NCBI GenBank assembly: GCA_026027325.1
Contig: JAMSLZ010000002.1
Location: forward strand, 806,001-870,000
Direction: 5' to 3'
DNA from: Actinomucor elegans
Lineage: Eukaryota; Mucoromycota; Mucoromycetes; Mucorales; Mucoraceae
DNA length: 64,000 nucleotides
Made by a program: the position numbers and the translations under genes
The notes under the pieces: generated by a model
The model's input: only the letters and a program-made list of their open reading frames with translations
Database searches by the model: none
Told to the model about the DNA's origin: nothing
In this document: positions 23,173 through 34,314 of the stretch, piece by piece
Numbering within the stretch: the stretch's first letter is position 1
Layout: every line of letters starts with the position of its first letter

Positions 23173-24071
23173 AATGTCTCACCTTAAATTCTTTATTTCA
23201 TACGTGTATGTATCTATATCATCATTATCATCCTCATTACCGTCATCTTTTAATTATATATACATATATATACTATAGTAAATCGGCTGGACCTATTTAT
23301 TATACACCTTCCCTTTTTTTTCTTGTGATTAGACAAACCATAATAATAATAGTCATATATATAACTAAATATAATAATATCATTTTTCTTTATATCGTGA
23401 TAGTATCTATTCATCAGGTCAATAGAGCATGGAGTACCTAAGTGTCTGACCAGGACAAATGAAACCATGACGTACAACTGGCTGTACGAGAACTAAGAGC
23501 GGCGAAAAACGCAGTTATCAGATTGCATAATGAAAACCATACATGAGCATACATTTAAGCAATATCTACGTTAAAGTAGCAGTAGTTTGAATAGACCTCC
23601 GGTATCAATAGGTCCAATGACTTACTCTGAGCAATGGCCACTAAATAAATGCAAAATTATTAGGCCAAGGGCTGTCAAACAATCTGTTCATTGTTAGATT
23701 TAAACTCTCTTAAATGCTTGCAATTCATAAATTTATAAAAAACTAACTGTGCTTTAGTTGAACAAACTTTCTAATAGAAGCAGCAGCCTATTGTGAACTT
23801 GAAATGTTTCAGAGGTGACATCGTACCGGAATCGATCTAAATATATATTGATATTTCGATTTCTGTTATGCGAAATATATGCAACTCATATTATATACTT
23901 GATTATACCAAGTAAACTGATGGACATAAAAAGGGGCAACTGCTTTTACCATGACACATCCACTTCTTGTACTAAACGGTTAGCAAGCCTCATTTCTTAT
24001 TTTTGTTAGTTCATATCCACTCTTATCTATCGATATATCTCACATAAGACCAGTATTGATCCGAAGACACA

Positions 24072-24260
24072 TTGCTCATATCAAATTTCATGAAATTGTA
24101 TAGCGTTTTTAGCGAATCACTAAAAATGCAAAGATTATTATTGCATTTTAGTCAAATAATAGTTTCAACAGATGCGGTTGTTCACCTTGAACTTGGGATG
24201 CTAATCAAATGTGATATCAAAGCAAATGTCGAGAAAACTAACTGCGTTGAAATTGAATGA
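24072..24260 (+). pseudogene. Short translated relic, same pattern as 8.4 and 45.6 kb
   Basis: A 62-codon open stretch with LLLHFSQIIVSTDAVVHLEL, then GMLIKCDIKANVEK and a final CVEIE. The segment near 45.6 kb reads CLLKFSQIITLEDPVAHSQR, then GCSIKLESNEE and VKIE, matching in order and spacing. The function of the family is not recognised. It is too short to be a gene as it stands. Confidence 0.35.
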
Positions 24261-24971
24261 TTCCCAGGAAATTGTATGGATGGAGGGGACGTTCATCAAT
24301 CCTGCCATTTTTCTAGGCATATTGGCTTCTTAACCACTTATTACGACTTCAAAAAAAAAGAGGGACTAGGCGTGATTTTGATTTGCTTTTAACGATATTG
24401 AAAACATTGTAAAGACATAGCGTAATAATGAAACTTTGTTTTGTAAGGTTCAACGTATATGCCGGTGCTTTTCTATTGCATAGAGTTAATAAAATGCGAA
24501 ATGTCACGTTTAATTTAGCTCATCCACTAAATCAAGTGTGATAGAACTATCAAAAAAACTTGACGAGCCCAAAGGCTTCTTTAAGCATATAGCTATGGAA
24601 GGTATAAAAAGACCACAATGACAGTGTCAAATAATATAATATCTAAAATATTACGATTTTCTTAAATCTTGTCAGCCATGGCTAGATTAAAGTAATTCTT
24701 TTGGATTAGACTAAAAAAATACAACTTGAGTAACGAACATTATGCACTAACGCATATATTGAATGAAGCTATAAATTTAGGAATAGATCTCCAGTTTCAA
24801 AAGATACTGCTGCCTATTCTGGTAATAAGTTGCTATGTAGATGGAACATTTGATCAAGATTGACTGAGATCACATTCATCGTATCGATTTTCCAGGCTGT
24901 ACTTTTGAGCCTCAGAGATTGAAATTTTACTCTAAGAAAAAAAAAGAAATCGCCTTTTTTATATATTTTAG

Positions 24972-25038
24972 TACAGTACGGTATGGTATATGTTTTTCTT
25001 GTTTGTTAGTACGACACGATATGGTACGCGTTTTTCAT
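24972..25038 (+). repeat. Imperfect direct repeat, about 40 bp apart
   Basis: Two related stretches, GTACGGTATGGTATATG followed by TTTTTC, and CACGATATGGTACGCG followed by TTTTTC, lie side by side before a poly(T) tract. It looks like a diverged local duplication. Confidence 0.5.
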
Positions 25039-26551
25039 TTTTTTTTTTTTTTTTAAATGGTTATAGATTTCTAAAACCTTAATAAAGTTTATAAGTAGAT
25101 ATTTTGTATTCCGAGTCATAAGCATTTACATAATAAAAGAATGATACTACTTTAGAAATGACCAGTGCTGTAATAGTCGGAGTGTAAATACCATTTACTC
25201 TTTGTTTAAATCGCTCATACAGTTTATGGGCTAAAAAACGTATTGTGCTTTATAGAACCCTGATATCTGATATGTATGCTCTGGGTTTTCCTTGAATTAA
25301 ATTTAATTGTTTCATCAGAAGGATTTTTGTCTAGGAATATCGTCAACTACCAATACTCTCCATTATCCAATGGAACAACGTGCCTGGCCGTCAATAATGT
25401 TTGGACCCTGTACCTTAATTCCACTTAATTTTTCATATCGTCATTATAGAGGGCGATGAGTACAAAACTGCACATTATGTAATTAATAAAAGCTTTAGAT
25501 AATCAAATTCTCTATCTAATGACGTACATTTTGAAGAAAGTTAAATAAAAAAACATTGGTTTAGACATTAAAAACATAACATGTTTGAAGTAGTATAATG
25601 CCTTATTATATTCGTTTCCGAGTACAAATATGCATTCACCCAAAAGAGCATATTTGGTTCTACAAGTTTCTCGGGCCACAAAGCTTTATCTCGGTTCATT
25701 GTCTGTCTAAAGTCTATTTTGTTAGACTCGTTTGTCGGCTAATACCATGGACCTTGATAGTAAATCTCCGTCAGCCAATGAAACTGGTATTCTTTAACAA
25801 GAAAATGTCAGCACAGAGATTAATTATAGTACATATGTAGTAACAAGCAACGTACTTATTCATAGTATTGTTTTGCAAATTGGAAAGTTTATACCCACTC
25901 TATTGAGCCGAGCACAAGTATTTAGCTAACTAAAAAAGTACAAGGTATATGGTGCTCCTTAATGAAAAATGAAAAAAGACCTTTTAGTATGGTTGGTTTT
26001 TACAATGTTTCAGTGTACATGATGATAAGCATACAACAGTTTGTATGTGTATGGCTTGCAGTGCTGACTATTCATAGGTTGTGTGCCCTTATTAAAATTG
26101 CAGAAAACATAATTATTCTGCGCATATATGTACATATTACGCGATGATCATGGCAGCAGATCATACAAAATACCATAAACATAAAAATCAGATCAAATTG
26201 CAAGATAAACCTGGGCTTGGCATATCTAACTACCGACTTTTGGCCTTGTGGTATCCGTTATGCCAATTAGTGCAGCATAAACAAGTGACTTTTATATGAG
26301 TAGATCTCTCTTTACAGTATTACTTTTTAGGTCTAGCGATGTTCTATTAAGTAGTATATATAATAAAGAAAAGGTTACAAGACTGGCATGACGATCGCAA
26401 CCCCTGGTTGAGATGCCACTTTAGCACAAAACTCTACAGAATTTGATTCATTTTAGATAAACCGACTTCATATCCGAATATGTTTCCGTGTTCCGTTTTA
26501 AAAAGAAAAACAAAGCTTCCAGAAAACATCTTTTTCTTTCAGTTTTTAATC

Positions 26552-27269
26552 ATGCTTTGGACAGACATCCAGCAATCAATTTATACAACAGATAATCTCT
26601 TTTCAATCAATAATAATGAATCACCAACTAATACTTTTCAAAACGAAAAGATGTATACTACGCAGCAGCAACACCAACCGCAACAGCAGCAGCAACAGCA
26701 GCAGCAGCAGCAGCAGCAACAACAACAACAACAACAATATCAACGTTTTTCACAACAGAATAGTTATTATAGTAGTTCTCAAGTTCCGTCAATCAATGCT
26801 CGTACAACTTCAATAAGTAGTACAGAGGAAGATAACTCCTCTTTGAATCGATCTCGTCGCACAACCAAGAGAAAGTCACCTTCATCTTCTGTAGATGACG
26901 AAAAGCGAAGAAACTTTCTTGAAAGAAACCGACAGGGTAAATAAATAAAAAATGTAGATATTAATATGAAATAGAGGATATTCATACATTTGTGTAGCTG
27001 CTTTGAAATGTAGGCAAAGAAAGAAGCAATGGCTACACAACTTGCAGGAACGAGTTGAGTTTTTAGCAAATGATAACGAACAACTACAAATACAAGCAAG
27101 TCTTCTGAGAGATGAAGTACTCAATTTGCGCGCCTTATTAATGGCTCACAAGAACTGCCCTTTAAACAATAATAAGATTTCAATGTCTTTACTACTACAG
27201 CAACAACAGCCGCAATTGCAACCATTACTACAAGAACCAAAGGACGTTCAATATACCAAAATGAAATAA
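26552..27269 (+). CDS. bZIP transcription factor, ATF/CREB type, with polyglutamine tract
   Basis: Two exons, 26552-26936 and 26998-27269, give 218 residues. An in-frame ATG at 26480 would add 24 residues; I prefer 26552 because the stretch before it (TTTTTCTTTCAG) looks like leader. The N-terminal half is Gln/Asn/Ser-rich with 19 uninterrupted Gln (26681-26737). The basic region FLERNRQAALKCRQRKKQWL is the ATF/CREB signature, with Asn-x7-Arg for DNA contact. A leucine zipper follows (LQERVEFLANDNEQLQIQ onward to about LRALL). The intron splits the basic region after Gln, at NRQ|AALKCR. It would act in the nucleus as a dimer on TGACGTCA-type sites; one such site is at 5586. Fungal relatives (Atf1-like) govern stress responses, but this protein is shorter than Atf1 and no N-terminal osmotic-stress domain is visible. 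Confidence 0.88.
26663..26737 (+). repeat. CAG/CAA microsatellite coding for polyglutamine
   Basis: Twenty-five codons, nearly all CAG or CAA, inside the bZIP gene. The first part is mainly CAG and the last part pure CAA. Such a mixed codon tract can change length between strains. Confidence 0.9.
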
Positions 27270-27738
27270 AAAAACACTTCAACAATGAAACAAATGCTAC
27301 TAATATAGCAAAAAAGACCTGATTTCCAATTAATGAGTCGTACACAGACCTTATTATTAATAGCAAATTGGGCGATCCTTTAACGAAAAAAAGAAAGAAA
27401 AAAAAAGTCCAAGCAGGGTCTGGAACCAACTCCAAACGCGTTCTTTTATTTATTTTGACGTGTATATTCTCTTTAAACATTCAATACAAGATTACAAATA
27501 TATACCAGATCAATAGCGAAGTCTGATTTAATTCTTTTTTTTTTCTTCTTCTACTTTTTTTACCATTTGGTTGTGTCATACCACTATCCATCTTGAGACG
27601 GGTTTAGCTATTAATATATATAACTTGCTGCAAAAAAGTTTTATTTTTTGATCTCAGCCTGTTGGCTTGTTTGATTTGGTCGACTCCAATAACTAATAGT
27701 AATAATCCCTTTTCCTCCTATTTCCATCTTTTCCCTCT
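27270..27738. other. Spacer between bZIP gene and glycosyltransferase
   Basis: About 470 bases, with A-rich and T-rich tracts and a pyrimidine-rich leader (CCTCCTATTTCCATC) before the next ATG. Nothing else recognised. Confidence 0.5.
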
Positions 27739-28903
27739 ATGTCTGTATCATCGGTGCGAGGAAAGCAACGAAGCGCTTTCCTATGTCTCTTGTTTACACT
27801 GTTAGTGATATGCCTCTATTCATTCTCAGGCGATCGACTATTCGCTGCACATGAACAATACAACTGCCATATCACACGCTCTGTCGATCAGGACACAACA
27901 GTAACTTTGGGTAGGAAACACAGTTACTTGAACCTCAACAACCTCAACTCGACTAAGGATGCTGAAAAAGCCAACCAACATATCCTTATCCTCACAACAC
28001 TACAAAATGATCAACATTATCTTGACAACTACTTTAAACTGATCGACAAATCCACCTACCCAAATCGACTGATATCGATTGGCCTTTTAGTCTCTGATTC
28101 AACTGACGGTACACTCGAGAAAGTAAATATTACTGTCAATCAACTACAAAACCGATGGCGAAATACGTTTTACGAGATAGACGTTTTTCAAAAAGACTTT
28201 GGATTAGATAAGAAACCAGATGACATTTCTTTAAATTCAAAACGAGCTACTTTAGCCAGAGCACGTAATTACCTGTTGACAGCTGCTATGAAAGAATATC
28301 ATAGTTGGATTGTTTGGGTTGATGTCAGACTCTACTCTTATCCCAAGTCTATATTTTCTGATTTGATTGGAGTAGATGAGGATGTCGTGGTACCAAATTG
28401 CTTGCAACAGAGAGACGATGGAAAGTTTTGGGCTTATGATAGAAACAACTGGAAAGAAAGTGATATGTCTTTGAAAAGACAGCGAGATATGTCACAAACT
28501 GAAATATTGATGGAAGGTAATTACGAAAAATCTTTTTTTTTTAAAAAAAAAAAAAAAAAAAAATCAAAATCACTGATCTTATGTTACAACAGATTATAAT
28601 GAATATTCAATCGGTCGACATTTGGTATGTTTGAAGATATCTCTCTCTCTTCCAGTCAGGATACTAACCTTTAATCCCTAGCTCGTCGATATGCCAACAG
28701 AATTTGGCTTAGGCTATAAAGTACCATTGGATGGTGTAGGAGCTACATTTACACTAGTTAAAGCAACTGTTCATAGAGAAGGCGCTATATTTCCACCATT
28801 TGTATATCAACATGAACTAGACACAGAAGGTTTTGGAAAGATGGTGAAATCCATGGGCTTCACTGTCTATGGCATTCCCAGTTATACCATTTATCATTAT
28901 TAG
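27739..28903 (+). CDS. Anp1-family (GT62) mannosyltransferase-like Golgi protein
   Basis: Three exons, 27739-28516, 28593-28624 and 28682-28903, give 343 residues. Residues about 13-31 form one hydrophobic segment after a short basic start (RGKQRSAFLCLLFTLLVICL), the pattern of a type II Golgi anchor. The lumenal part has the features of the Anp1/Van1/Mnn9 family: ILILTTLQNDQHYLDNYFKL near the start, RATLARARNYLL, and the metal/sugar-nucleotide motif WIVWVDVRLYSYP near residues 187-200. VVVPNCLQQ follows, and the end is PPFVYQHELDTEGFGKM. Yeast members build the alpha-1,6-mannan backbone of N-glycans in mannan polymerase complexes. In Mucorales, whose walls differ, the exact glycan is not known. 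The middle exon is only 32 bases and intron 1 contains a long poly(A) run. Confidence 0.85.
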
Positions 28904-30579
28904 AAAATACACTGCTTTATCTATTAAATATCATTATATTAGATTTGTATTAAACAATCGCCCTGATTTGTACAGGTTTCGTATCACAAAAGTAATAGAT
29001 CTATTATATATATTTATATATAAGCTTTTGCGCACTAGTTGTATGGTGATCTTCTTGCTCTTAAAACTTGTATGTTAAAGTTACTACAAATACCTTTAAA
29101 GATCTAGGTTAACTAATGAGTAAACAGCAAACATGTCGTTGTATTTAACCAATAGACAGGTCAATTTTTCCTATCCATTGTGTTCCTACGGGGGTCCAAA
29201 CGGGTTCAAAGATTGCTACTGATTTACAGTACACCGTTTTCGTTGGCCATGGAAATAAAGCAAAAGAGCTTAAGAAAGTTTTAGCCACGACAAAAACCTG
29301 TAAAATTAAATGTTTCATATTTATATTAACTAACCATTGGCATTGAGTGATAACTAGTATTAAATTCATTTATATTGCGTATTTAGCTCAATCTGCTCTT
29401 GATTTCATTGCAAAGGCGCAAAAAAACCCAACGTGATGTTCTGTCCCTGTAGAAAAAAAATTTTTTTTTCCATTTATCTTGTAAAAACTATGCCATTCAA
29501 AAAAATTATATGTATAATAATATTAAGTAAAACTACAAAGCTCAGCCTAAAACGTATCGCTTTCTAATGTAGTATTCCTACGTTTGCGCGATTTCCAAGT
29601 ACTTAAAATCAAGCAAGTGATGCTTTTACTTGATTGGTCACCGAGATCTTAACATATGATCCACCACGGTCGTCCTTCCACAACAAATCTAAGCAATGTC
29701 ATAAAAGCATTGTTACAATAACTTGCAGCCGAGACATATATCTGAAAACTGGGAAATATGTAGAAAGAAAGAATTAGGCTTTTGTTACTAAACTTGTTGC
29801 TGTAATTATAAAGCGATAATAGCAAGCTCACGAGACTTAGACATTGCATATTCTTTACCTCAAGCTTTTTTTTTTTTTTTGTATTGCTTTAATATAGAAC
29901 GTACATAATTGCCTATACTTTTTTTTGTTGATACGTAAAAGTGTAAATATGAGCTTTTCGCCGCCTACAAGACGATTTTAAACTTTTAGCGTATAGTTTT
30001 GGTTCTTCACCCTTACAAATTTGTAAGAGATTCAAAGTCTGGAAGTAGACATAGCGAGTTAATCTGAATAAACGATCTTGACCCATGTTAGCTAAATGTC
30101 ACATCTCTTGAATACTCTATGCTCAAAATGAGTTATTGCATTTATTAAAACTAGAGATCTATTCGAAATTCTCATATTTCATCTAGTACCTTGTTCTCAT
30201 TTATAATTTATATTTTTCATTTTTTAACCCATCATATATTCTTTCGCGTTTTTAATAGGCTAGAATCAAATGATACTGTTGGAATATTTACCTATAGGTA
30301 TAATACATCAAGTATTAGAGATATTCGATCAAAAATAAAGGTTTTCATGAATAAGAGTATATGTATATATATCTGAAATGATCATACTGCATGCAATAAT
30401 CAATTTCTCATCGTAGTCAATTTTTACATAATAGAATTCGGAGTTCACAAACTTGCCAAATTGCTTTAGATTTAGCTTGACAAATCGCGAATACAACTGT
30501 GACTTGAACCAAGCTAGATATACCCCCGCGCCCTTTTCCCCATTTTTCACATGAAACATTCTTTTCTTCTTAAAACACG
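28904..30579. other. AT-rich spacer
   Basis: About 1.7 kb. One minus-strand stretch near 29145-29260 translates to AIFEPVWTPVGTQWIGKI, which looks protein-like but is too short to assign. Otherwise only short AT-rich frames and poly(A)/poly(T) tracts. Confidence 0.4.
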
Positions 30580-32472
30580 ATGACCTTGATCACTTCACTT
30601 AAAGACTATGTCAAACGACATCGCCAAGGTCTTTTAATTACAGCCACCATTGCAGGTGGTAGTTATTTTGCCGGCAAATATGCTACCAACAAAATACGAG
30701 ATATGCAGGAAAAAGCAACTGCGGATAGAATGGCTAAAGAGAAGTAAGTGTGAAAGTCCCCTCTATTTTTTTTTATCTCCTTATTGACACTTGTTAGTTT
30801 GAAACGTCGTTTCGAACGAAACCAAAACGACTGCGTCTTTACAGTTTTATCATTGTTACCCACCTTGGGAGACCAGATTTTAAACGATATGAATATTGAA
30901 AGAGACTGGGCCAAGTTACAAGAGTCAAGAAAGCTGGAAAAGATTGAACTCAAGTTAAAAAAGGAAAGAGAAGAGGCAGCTTTGTTGAGGGAAGAGCAAG
31001 AGGCAATGGAACAGTTAAAAGAGGATGATAAAGTGAACGAATCGGTTGTGATTGTCGAAGCTGATCAACAGGGCTCGACTGAAGGAACCCAAGAGGAAAA
31101 GAATACAACAGAAGAGATTCGAGAGGAAAAGAGCCAACAGGAAGAGCAACCAAAGTCTCAACTATTGAAGTCCCCACAATTCAAAAGTCAAGGATTGGAC
31201 TCAAGTGTGGGAAGCTTAGCAAGCTCGTTCAATGCCGAAGAAGACAGGCCGCTTCCTGCTGGCATTTTGAGTAAAAAGGAAAAACATCTATTATGGGAAG
31301 AAATTAAGACCAAGAGTAACGTATCCAAAAAGTATACTCACAGAGAGAAAGAGAAAGTATGGGACCCTCTAATTGAAATTGTTCTGTAGGTTTTACACGT
31401 ACTTTGACTTCGATCTATTCCGTTACACTTTTAACATTATTGACACATATTCAATTGAACTTGCTCGGTCGATTCACGTATATCTGGTCCGTTTCGATAC
31501 TGAATAAGAGCGAATATACCATTCGATTGCAGAAAGAAGGCGAAGAATCAGATCCTGGGTTTGGAGACCTTCAACGTATGTTCCTGAGCGCTAGTTGGTG
31601 GATACTTTATCGTGGATGGAAAGGGATCGCTCAAAGAGTTCAAGAAGCTGTGGATCAGGTTGTTTCAGGGTAAATTCATATTATATACATATCTATTCTA
31701 TTGTACTCAACAACTCGTTACAGAATTCCTTTAAAAAGCACTCTGGACTATCATGAAGCTGAAGAGTTATTAACTAATCTTCGTCGCCGTATTGAGTTTG
31801 GAGAAGATGGAAAACCAATTAGGTATAAAGAAAAAAAAAAGGTTTTTGAGAGAACAAAAACAGCTGATTCCATTGTTCAATTAGTTATCGATCCTGGATG
31901 TTACCTGATACAGTGGAAGAAGAGTTAGAATTTCTTCGAGAAGCTGGATTTGAAGGATATGATGTTGAGAAAGACAATTCTACTATTTCACTGAGAAGGT
32001 TACTAGATGAAACCAAGGATTTCATTGACAGGTAAAGAAGAAAAAAAAAGCAGACGGATCGTTGATGTTTAAATAATAACTAATTCAAATTTTTAGTCCT
32101 GATTTCAATCATGTCTTAAGTGCCTGTCTAGACGAAGTGTTTGCTATCTTTGATCATCACACTTTTGTAGCCACTTTATTACCTAATAATGAACCTGTGG
32201 GATCGAGTATCAAAGAAATCACTGCTGCTGAAGCTTTAAAGTTAGAGCAAGCTACAAGGGTGTCGCTTGCTAATCTTTTACCTATCATAGGAAGACAATC
32301 TCATTTGGTCATTGCTGGAAATGAATATCTTAACGTAAGTGTAATATGAATATTGGGACGCTATACAGACAAACTAAACAATTCGTCTTAGGCATTCGCA
32401 TATATCAAAGACCTACAAGCTTTCTCTGCATTAATCTATACACAATATGGTGATCCAGCTAATTTTGCGTAA
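30580..32472 (+). CDS. PEX3: Peroxin-3 (peroxisome biogenesis membrane protein)
   Basis: Seven exons: 30580-30743, 30798-31315, 31390-31669, 31724-31822, 31885-32031, 32097-32334 and 32392-32472, giving 508 residues. PEX3 sits in peroxisomal and ER membranes and receives PEX19 with its cargo of peroxisomal membrane proteins. The start MTLITSLKDYVKRHRQ is followed by a membrane segment (GLLITATIAGGSYFAG), then LKRRFERNQNDCVFTVLSLL, a hallmark of the family. The core has SFTRTLTSIYSVTLLTLLTH and LNLLGRFTYIWSV. The end AFSALIYTQYGDPANFA is also typical. Residues about 95-190 are a charged Glu/Lys/Gln-rich insertion absent from short PEX3 proteins. Reading through intron 2 (31316-31389) stays in frame and then meets a stop, so a retained-intron transcript would make a truncated protein. 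Confidence 0.95.
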
Positions 32473-32891
32473 TAATAAAGAACGATTACACTGAAAACTG
32501 TCTGTATAAGCGTCACTTTGTCACAGAGTGTGCATTTTGGTATCTTACTTGAGCTTGTAATAGATACTGTGCTTTATTCTGACTATTTACCACTAATAGG
32601 GTGCAAAGTTGATCCGCGGAGCACACCCAGAATAAGTAAATGGCCGGCTATACGTTAATTAAACAATGGCTTTTATAGCTGCAGTAGTTCTGTCCAGATA
32701 TATGCTCCATATTGGATATGATATTAAACTAACTTTGCTAATGATATGTACATGTAATGATCAATAAATCTCTAAACTAATGCGTCGCATCTGCCAAGTG
32801 GCATATATACTTATAGTAGACAGTATGTGATGGCTTTAATTGATCTTCACCCTAAATCAACATGTGAAGTAGATAATGCAATTCAAAGTGT

Positions 32892-32957
32892 AAGATGAGC
32901 CTATTACAAAATTCATACCTGCAAGATGAGCCTATTACAAAATTCATACCTGCAAGA
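32892..32957 (+). repeat. 31-bp tandem duplication, about 2.2 copies
   Basis: AAGATGAGCCTATTACAAAA followed by TTCATACCTGC occurs twice with no difference, 31 bases apart, and a third copy starts (CAAGATGA) before diverging. Perfect identity points to a recent event. Confidence 0.9.
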
Positions 32958-34262
32958 TGACTAATAGGCTGCATAAGAAAATAAATCTTTCTTTTGGTTC
33001 TATCTGAGAAAATTCTATTTTGAAATAGTTATGGATACTCTTTAAATCGTGCACTCTTCAAGTCAAGGATGCTAGATGTAAATAGGGGTAGGATTCTGTC
33101 GTGTCATAGAGTGCAACGTGTCTTGTAACTATACATTTATTAATAGCGATTTGTTTACAGAGTTACATAATCCTTCGAAAAAAGAGCAACGACTCAGAAA
33201 TGGCATAATGATGGGTACTGGTGTATAAAAGGGAAGCACTGTAATGTTATATTTCTTTACTTCTTTCTCTATAAAACTCTCTTTTGATGACAGGTATTTA
33301 CTGCTATATTTCTCAAAGTATGTAAGACTGCTTAAGCCTCTCAATTTATCCATACTCATCTCAAATACTGAACTTAAGACCTCTTAGCTCGGTGAGTAAG
33401 GTTTATATCTAAACGTAAGGATCTACTGTCTCTACATCTAAAGTTACTTTTATAATAGGGTTTCACAATCAAAACAGAGAATGATCAAGAAAAAGCCCTG
33501 GACCAAAAATATCCTCGCCATTCCAAAAAATGAGTTTTTTCACTTTAAAATTTCTATTTGAATAAAGACATTCCAAGCACTAAGTGTTTACTAAGTGCTG
33601 CCCAATATGCCTTACCAGATATCACTCTTTATACTTATATTTTATACACAAAATAAAATTATATACTCTTCTACACATCTAAAAAACTGGCTACTCTGTA
33701 AATACCTCGTTATCTATTTTCTTTATCAAAGAATCGCAATGTCTTATCCACACATTACATCATGATATATCATAATCATATGTCGTAAATATATTTACAT
33801 TATCAATACCATTAAACACCAACTATACAAACACTATAGTGCGAAGTGCTTATGGATAAAGAGGTTTGCGGTGAAGTACTGGGCACTGATTAGCATAGAT
33901 ATTTCCAGAATGAAACTAAATCAATTCGTTAAGGCGATTTTTGCCTAAAGTTGATTTTAAAGCCTAAAAAGGATTTCTCGATATCTTTTCTGACATCTAG
34001 TCTGTGCAGAGTAGAATTGTTGATCGAATTGTCTAAAGAGTATCCCATATGTGATAGAGTTTGAAGTTTCATTAAATATCACATCTAATTGGTAATGCGT
34101 ATTCCAAGTTAGCTTTTGTTTCTACTAGAATTAAATACAATACTATACATTAATCTTCTACAATACATTATATGTATTTCATTTCAACATATTTAATAAT
34201 CTGCAAAAACTTGAGTCTAGCACTTGATTCAATAGAATTATTCAGGACTTTATTATCTACTG

Positions 34263-34263
<1 letters not shown>

Positions 34264-34311
<48 letters not shown>
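34264..34311 (+). repeat. 48-base poly(T) run
   Basis: An unbroken run of T, the longest homopolymer of the window. It could be a nucleosome-free tract, the A-tail of an old minus-strand retrocopy, or partly an assembly or sequencing length error. Confidence 0.9.

Positions 34312-34314
<3 letters not shown>

Larger units (their letters stand above)
23173..26551. other. Long AT-rich spacer with relics
   Basis: About 3.4 kb. It holds a translated relic (24072-24260) and an imperfect repeat pair (24972-25038), listed separately. Many short AT-rich frames occur on both strands without recognisable motifs. A variant of the relic's IKCD coding motif (AATCAAGTGTGATA) recurs near 24530. Confidence 0.45.

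Noticed and set aside
31390..31669. Apparent frameshift in PEX3 after 31315
   Set aside because: A GT-AG intron at 31316-31389 restores the frame and the family sequence (KTK-SFTRT), so the gene is intact.
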